Source: Runella sp.
Lineage (GTDB): Bacteria; Bacteroidota; Bacteroidia; Cytophagales; Spirosomataceae
Assembly: GCF_027484545.1 (NCBI RefSeq)
Contig: NZ_JAIXST010000194.1
Coordinates: 1-58,385 of the forward strand
Direction of reading: 5' to 3'
Length of the DNA stretch: 58,385 nt
A program made the translations under genes and the position numbers. Position 1 is the stretch's first letter. Each line of letters starts with the position of its first letter. The notes under the pieces are model-generated. The model did no database searches. It had not been told where the DNA came from and saw nothing but the letters and a program-made list of their open reading frames with translations. Of this stretch, positions 54,080-58,385 are shown piece after piece.

Positions 54080-55280
54080 ATGGCATCGCTAAAAATTGTA
54101 CTGCGAGAAAAGAGAAGCAATGACGGTACGTATCCGCTTGCTATACGTGTTACCGTTGAACGTAAAACCACCTATATTTATCTTGGCTATTATCTGAAGA
54201 AAACAGATTGGGATGAGGTCAATCAGAAGGTCAAAAAGTCACATCCCAATTCTGTGCGCCTGAATCATTTGATCCTGCAAAAGAAAACAGAAGCAAGTGA
54301 CAGTCTGATGTTGGTGCAAGGGCAAACAAAAACAGTAGCCCTAAGTGCAGTACGGGACAACATTACGCCAAAAGCAGGGCCCAGTTTCTTTGCTCAAGCC
54401 GATATCTTTATTGAGAATATGCGTAAAGCTGGAAAATATAACCGTGTGAAGACCGACCAGACACGCATTAATCATTTTAAGGAGTTTCTCGGTGATAGGG
54501 ATATTTCTTTCCCTGAGATCACAGTCCCGCTGCTCAACCGCTTCAAAGCCTATTTAAAAGGCTCCAGAGGCATTTCTGAGCGTACTATCGTCAATCACCT
54601 GCTCATTCTATAATCAGGCTATCAAGGGCGGCCTGGTCGATAACAAAGCCTATCCGTTTGGGAAAGATAAAATCGCCATTAAGTTTCCAGATTCTGTCAA
54701 AATCGGTTTGATGCCCGAAGAGGTAAAACTGATTGAAGGGCTGGATCTGTCCGACAACGATTACTTTCATCACGCCCGCAACATCTGGTTATTTTCTTTT
54801 TATTTTGCAGGGGTGCGTGTATCCGATGTCCTGCGTATGAAGTGGTCAGACTTGCAGAATGAGCGACTTTACTACGCGATGGGCAAGAACCTCAAAGCGG
54901 GGTCGCTCAAAGTGCCTGATAAGGCTTTACGGATTATTGAACAATATAGAGCCGATAAAAAGAAAAATAACTTAATCTTCCCAGAACTCAAAGTTTTGGA
55001 CGATCTCAATGATACGTACAATGTGCAGCGTAAGATTTCTTATGCGGTTAAACGGCTCAATAAAGCGCTGCTGCAAATCGCCAAGCTGGCAAATATCACA
55101 AAGCCGCTAACCATGCACATATCACGCCATACCTTTGGTAACATTTCGGGTGAAAAAATCCCTGTGCAGATGCTGCAGAAACTGTATCGGCATTCGAATA
55201 TTACAACGACGATTGGATACCAGGCTAATTTTACCAATAAGACGGCCGATGATGCGTTGGAGGCGGTGATTGGAAGTTAA
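54080..55280 (+). pseudogene. Tyrosine recombinase/integrase with one frameshift
   Basis: Bacteroidota-type integrase of about 400 codons. N-terminal arm-binding domain (LREKRSNDGTYPLAIRVTVE, YIYLGYYLKKTDWDE), SAM-like core-binding domain (about 54400-54640) and catalytic domain with R in FAGVRVSDVLRMKW, HISRHTFG, YRHSN and the nucleophile tyrosine in TTIGYQANF. The frame breaks at about 54610 (stop at 54611-54613) and resumes one base shifted as YNQAIKGGLVDNKAYPFG. All catalytic residues survive, so a recent mutation, a sequencing error or programmed shifting are all possible. It sits directly beside the tRNA fragment. Confidence 0.88.
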
Positions 55281-55864
55281 GACCTAACAAACTCACTCAA
55301 CAACCTGTAATCATTTGCATCAGCAGCTTTTAAAGCCGTGATATAACGTTTGCGAACGTCGTTTGCGCTGGAGAGATCGTCGCTGCCCCATGTAAATGGG
55401 TCTTGCTTAAATATTTCTGTTAAAATGACATCTGTTATGAGGCGTGAATGACGACCGTTTCCATTTGGAAATAAATGTATCAAAACCAGACGATGATGAA
55501 AACGATAGGCAATTTCATCAGGTGAATACGATTTAAACTCTATCCATGTCTTTGTATCATCGAGCAGGTTGCGTAGTTCCATACGGACTTTTGTCCATGA
55601 CACACCAATATTTTTATCAGATCGGCGAAAATTCCCAGCCCATTGCCAGACTTTGTGGAACATTTTTTCGTGCAAGAGAAGAATAAAATCTTCATCCAGA
55701 ATATCTGATTTACGTCTACGGCTAAGCCATGATAGCGCATACTGAATATTATCCTGCTCCCAGCGGTCAAGTTCACCACGGGTGGTAATATGCCTGAGCT
55801 TCAAGCCATCTTGTTCTTCTGGGGTTAAGGGCGTAGCGCCTGGGGGATAATTAAACTCTGTCAT
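55277..55864 (-). CDS. Mobile mystery protein B, Fic-domain
   Basis: A 195-residue Fic-fold protein recognised as 'mobile mystery protein B' from its start (PPGATPLTPEEQDGLKL) and its pairing with protein A. The Fic motif is H130-LFPNGNGR138, with Asn at the position that is usually Asp or Glu. Fic proteins transfer AMP or other groups from nucleotides to target proteins. The gene overlaps mobile mystery protein A by 4 bp (ATGA), so the two are coupled. Its stop overlaps the last bases of the convergent integrase gene. The families are linked with plasmids and islands. Confidence 0.88.
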   Translation of the reverse strand: MTEFNYPPGATPLTPEEQDGLKLRHITTRGELDRWEQDNIQYALSWLSRRRKSDILDEDFILLLHEKMFHKVWQWAGNFRRSDKNIGVSWTKVRMELRNLLDDTKTWIEFKSYSPDEIAYRFHHRLVLIHLFPNGNGRHSRLITDVILTEIFKQDPFTWGSDDLSSANDVRKRYITALKAADANDYRLLSEFVRS

Positions 55865-56319
55865 TCGTCCCAGAAATCTTTGGCATCTTCAATCATAATC
55901 TTTTGCACCAAATCATCAAAGGCTTTAGCCTTTTCCTCGGTGCTCAGTTCCTGCTCTTCCAGACGCATAGTGTGATTAACCCGCTGCATACGCTTCAAAG
56001 CGATTTTCTTTGCCTGTTGCCTGACCATATCCTCAAGGCCATCCCGTGGAATGAAACCATAAACAAACGTCATGTTCAGACCTTCGGCAAGTTTCTTTAA
56101 TGAGGAGAGTTTGAGATCGCCATCTATTTCGGCATTCTCAAGCCGAGAGATACGCGATTGATCAATGCCGACACGTTTTGCCAACTGTGTCGTAGACATG
56201 CCTAGTGCTTCGCGTAACAGCTTAATCCAGCCATTATCCGATTGGAGAAGGGGTAACAACGGGCTTTTCAGCCTTTTATCCAGTTGTTCCCGAACCAGCT
56301 TTTTGTCCCAGTAGGTCAT
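55861..56319 (-). CDS. Mobile mystery protein A, XRE-family regulator
   Basis: A 152-residue DNA-binding protein with an HTH (about 36-70; LGMSTTQLAKRVGIDQSRIS, RLENAEIDGDLKLSSLKKL) and a C-terminal helical extension specific to the 'mobile mystery protein A' family (RDGLEDMVRQQAKKIALKRM). By analogy with toxin-antitoxin pairs it is likely the repressor or antitoxin of the Fic partner encoded downstream. Several ATGCTAT/ATAGCAT half-sites lie just upstream of its start. Confidence 0.88.
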   Translation of the reverse strand: MTYWDKKLVREQLDKRLKSPLLPLLQSDNGWIKLLREALGMSTTQLAKRVGIDQSRISRLENAEIDGDLKLSSLKKLAEGLNMTFVYGFIPRDGLEDMVRQQAKKIALKRMQRVNHTMRLEEQELSTEEKAKAFDDLVQKIMIEDAKDFWDE

Positions 56320-56330
56320 TTATGCTATAT

Positions 56331-56405
56331 ATAACATTAGAGTGTTAATATTTAATGACAATAATAGCATAAATATATCTAATTACAATGCTATTTGTAG
56401 CATTG
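56331..56405 (-). promoter_or_regulatory. Putative operator of the mobile mystery A/B operon
   Basis: Four half-sites of ATGCTAT in both orientations (56332-56338, 56364-56370, 56388-56394 and 56398-56403) lie upstream of the protein A start. The last two form an 8-bp palindrome with a 4-nt centre (56386-56393 with 56398-56405). The segment is very AT-rich and likely contains the promoter. Confidence 0.45.
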
Positions 56406-56514
56406 ATAAACGATTTAGCACGCTCCATAATTTATCCTAATGGATATCAGTCAATCTGAAAATTAATCTAATAAACTAAACTGTGCCATCGCACTACACG
56501 TAGACAAAACATGA

Positions 56515-57288
56515 TTAAATGATTGGATGCTTGACAACCCACGTAGGGAAGGCTACTGCCGTGGCGTCTTTATTGTCCACGTCTAGCTCGCCATCGCGGC
56601 TGTAGAGGAAGTACGAACTGTCATTATCGCGTGCCTCGCCATGTATCCAGTCGGCCTTGATACCAAGCGCTTTCTTGTTTTTAAACAGTGTTTGCAACAT
56701 ATCTGTGCCTGTTACCTGACCTCTCGGGCCGTATTTGCTAGTCGGAAAGTCAGCCCCCCCAAAGCCCGCTGCTCCATACTCGCCTTGTTTATTGATCTTC
56801 CTAAAAGCTGTAGCGGCTTTGTAGTGACTGTCGTTTTTCAGCACCGGGTCAACAGTCGTATACAGATGCCGGACATCGCCATTCTCGTCCCGGTAAATTC
56901 CACCTTTGTCATCTTTTACAAGACCGGCATACTGCACCCGGAACGGTAATCCCTCGGACGCTTTCGTCACATAGCCCACTTTTGTTACATCAACATTATT
57001 GTCATTTGCAAAGGCCGCTGCAACGCTGGCGGACATGCTCCCTACTGTTTTCTTGGCGGCTTCAAGATTTGCTATGTCCTGCTGCCACGAAGGCCCCAGA
57101 TTTTTAACCAAAGACAACAACAGTTTTTGTTGTGCGGCCATGTACGCATTAATGTCAGTAATAGCTTCGCCCTTGTCATCGAATATCTGCGGCTTGTCAT
57201 GGCCATTGATAATCATTTTAAAGCCATAGCCCGAAAGGGTGAGTTCTTCCTGTTGGTCGGTTTCCGCTTTTACAGCTGGGTTGGTCAT
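56515..57288 (-). CDS. Unrecognised 257-residue island protein
   Basis: No family recognised. No signal peptide or membrane helix is visible. An N-terminal polar part (about 1-75) with a helical stretch is followed by a glycine/aspartate-rich beta-like domain (about 100-257) with FPTSKYGPRGQVTGTDMLQ and a C-terminal YFLYSRDGELDVDNKDATAV. A GAGG Shine-Dalgarno lies 5 nt before the ATG at 57288, unusual for Bacteroidota. It is a single gene between the mobile mystery pair and the AlpA gene, so it may be a cargo effector, toxin or stress protein. Confidence 0.7.
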   Translation of the reverse strand: MTNPAVKAETDQQEELTLSGYGFKMIINGHDKPQIFDDKGEAITDINAYMAAQQKLLLSLVKNLGPSWQQDIANLEAAKKTVGSMSASVAAAFANDNNVDVTKVGYVTKASEGLPFRVQYAGLVKDDKGGIYRDENGDVRHLYTTVDPVLKNDSHYKAATAFRKINKQGEYGAAGFGGADFPTSKYGPRGQVTGTDMLQTLFKNKKALGIKADWIHGEARDNDSSYFLYSRDGELDVDNKDATAVAFPTWVVKHPII

Positions 57289-57432
57289 ATGAGCCTCATT
57301 AAATAGTATGGTTATATTGATTTAATTGCCATATTGTTAACATGATTCGGCAAAATGTCAAGTAATCTTATGTGATTAAGAATTGACATCTGTAAACACA
57401 ACGAAAATAGAAAATGGTGCGATTGATTAGTG

Positions 57433-57469
57433 GTGAGCACAGCTCAAACCACCCTTAAGCTGTGCTCAC
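57433..57469. repeat. 12-bp inverted repeat in the AlpA leader region
   Basis: Perfect 12-bp arms, GTGAGCACAGCT and its complement (57433-57444 with 57458-57469), 13-nt loop. It lies 145 bp upstream of the 257-residue gene's start and so could serve as a terminator, an operator or a replication/transfer structure. Confidence 0.6.
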
Positions 57470-57498
57470 AAAATCTGCCTAATCTATTAATAAACTTT

Positions 57499-57676
57499 CA
57501 TCAGACATCTGCCCTAAGTACAGCTTATGAGATGGTAGAAGTGGATATTTCAAAAAAATGACAAAGCATTATGTTTTTATTTTGTGAGCATTTTAGTGCT
57601 CTTAAAACCTTAAAGGGCTGTGTAAAAATAAGACCCATTTTTAGCCCTGGGCTGTGCGAAGGGAAGATGTCTGATG
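57499..57676. repeat. Widely spaced imperfect inverted repeat upstream of alpA
   Basis: A perfect 12-bp pair (57499-57510 with 57665-57676) extends as an imperfect pair of about 28 bp, enclosing 120-150 bp. The whole gap 57289-57848 (560 bp) holds no gene that I believe; it contains this pair, the 12-bp hairpin at 57433 and AT-rich sequence. Confidence 0.55.
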
Positions 57677-57848
57677 ATTTTTGTAGAAACGGTTTCTTTT
57701 TGCACATTTCTGTTTTGATTTTTGAGAAGGTTTATTCCTTATGCATCAATCATAACAAATACACAAACCCGCCGCTGATTATCAAAACCTATGATAAAAC
57801 AATTTTACAGGGTCGGAAAAACAGGTAATCAGCAAAAGGGGGAATGAT

Positions 57849-58073
57849 ATGGATCAAGTGTCACAAAATCACTTAACGGGCTTTCTGCAATTGGATCAGG
57901 TTTTAAAACTTATCCCTGTGAGCAAGGCAACGTGGTGGAATGGTTGCAAGTCGGGACAGTTCCCTAAGCCTTATAAGCTTGGCCCCCGCATAACGGCATG
58001 GAAGGTGATGACGAAACAATATCAATCATGGAATTTGGGGACACTGCAGCCGCGAACTGCACCGCCTGTCTGA
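57849..58073 (+). CDS. alpA: AlpA-family regulator
   Basis: A 74-residue HTH protein of the prophage AlpA type: FLQLDQVLKLIPVSKATWWN, then SGQFPKPYKLGPRITAWKV, the classic layout. These small regulators control excision or integrase genes of cryptic prophages and islands. A strong Shine-Dalgarno AAGGGGG (57836-57842) sits 6 nt before the ATG, which is unlike the surrounding phylum-typical starts and suggests import from another lineage. Confidence 0.85.
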   Translation: MDQVSQNHLTGFLQLDQVLKLIPVSKATWWNGCKSGQFPKPYKLGPRITAWKVMTKQYQSWNLGTLQPRTAPPV

Positions 58074-58128
58074 AAAGAGTTTTATTTTCGGCGCAGGCAT
58101 AATGAAAAACCCCTGTAACCCATTCCGC

Positions 58129-58150
58129 AGATTGTCCCACGGGATAATCT
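58129..58150. terminator. Short hairpin between convergent genes
   Basis: A 10-bp stem with one mismatch (58129-58138 with 58141-58150) and a 2-nt loop lies between the AlpA gene and the minus-strand partial gene, overlapping its stop codon. Confidence 0.4.
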
Positions 58151-58385
58151 CATACGATATTCCATTTTTCGGTGTTACTTAGGGCCTTATTCAAGCCCGG
58201 TAATTTATATTTAGTAATGGGATTCAATGTTTTGTACAGAGAAAGGGTTAGTAAATCTTTCTTTAATTCATCCAAAAGCGCTCCCAATAAGGCTCTGGTA
58301 GCAGGAGGGTATTTCAATGCCAGGCGAACCATAGTGTTTAAGTAATTGTCAGACAGACCTTTCAATATAGCGAGTAGGCGCTTAG
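58150..58385 (-). CDS. C-terminal part of a possible DUF6088/AbiEi-type protein
   Basis: The frame is open to the window edge, so the start lies beyond it. The visible 78 residues contain LSDNYLNTMVRLALKYPPAT, RALLGALLDEL and the end LNPITKYKLPGLNKAL. The pattern KYPP-RALLGA followed by LNP-TKY resembles the C-terminus of DUF6088/AbiEi-like antitoxins. I am unsure of the family. A partner toxin gene may lie outside the window. Confidence 0.4.
   Translation of the reverse strand, partial: KRLLAILKGLSDNYLNTMVRLALKYPPATRALLGALLDELKKDLLTLSLYKTLNPITKYKLPGLNKALSNTEKWNIV

Noticed and set aside
57571-57828. 85-codon open frame before alpA
   Set aside because: Composition is cysteine/phenylalanine-rich with no recognisable pattern, it overlaps an arm of the inverted repeat, and it lacks a ribosome-binding site.
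54080-58385. Complete prophage
   Set aside because: Integrase and AlpA are phage-like, but no capsid, tail, terminase or lysis genes are visible in the part seen; an integrative island fits better.

Overview
The window reads as a chromosome of a Bacteroidota bacterium, most likely of the Cytophagales (lineage inferred, not tested). The evidence is a SusC/SusD outer-membrane pair, a type IX secretion sorting domain on an M1 peptidase, TAnnTTTG-type promoter boxes, mostly absent Shine-Dalgarno sequences, KdsA (LPS), and MEP-pathway IspF. Genus and species cannot be named from the sequence alone.

Positions 1-41842 are core and metabolic genes. A gluconate-like module (262-8623) combines NAD-type 6-phosphogluconate dehydrogenase, SusD, SusC, a divergent AraC regulator and an FGGY gluconokinase. 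Endonuclease V, a TPR protein, an M16 peptidase, ispF and a lipoprotein amidohydrolase follow. Two compact toxin-antitoxin pairs (HicBA, MntA/HepT) flank a MoxR ATPase just before kdsA. After an RluA-type pseudouridine synthase and infC comes a same-strand run (21969-29591): a serine hydrolase/D-aminoacylase fusion, a DUF1611 (DgcN-like) protein, an esterase, a dipeptide epimerase and an exported M20 peptidase. This looks like a pathway for D-amino acids or D/L dipeptides such as murein fragments. Next are sugar-related genes (Gfo/Idh/MocA oxidoreductase, NHL-like protein, DUF1080, CBM9-like, AGE epimerase), rhlE, a Fur-family repressor, mog and the secreted M1 peptidase.

Positions 41958-53701 are an accessory island. 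It opens with three gene scraps (decayed IS630 transposase, PAS-domain fragment, integrase fragment) and continues with a type I restriction-modification operon whose intergenic junctions are loaded with cargo. Between hsdM and hsdS lie two DUF1016 nuclease genes, one truncated and one with a single internal TGA, and a zeta-like kinase with a small partner. These two cargo blocks are separated by an 84-bp scar made of an hsdS start fused to an hsdM end. Between hsdS and hsdR lie two paralogous 50-residue antisense ORFs, an hsdR scrap, an inverted-repeat element with 16-bp tandem copies, and a HigBA-like pair with a frameshifted toxin.

Positions 53815-58385 begin a second element. A 3' fragment of a CAT-anticodon tRNA on the minus strand is followed at once by its terminator hairpin and, on the other side, by a frameshifted tyrosine recombinase. 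This is the signature of integration into a tRNA gene. The cargo includes a 'mobile mystery protein' A/B pair (XRE regulator plus Fic protein), an unrecognised 257-residue protein, long inverted repeats, an AlpA-like regulator and the end of a possible AbiEi-type antitoxin. Several cargo genes have strong Shine-Dalgarno sequences, unlike the flanking chromosome, which suggests acquisition from outside the Bacteroidota. The other end of this element lies beyond the window.
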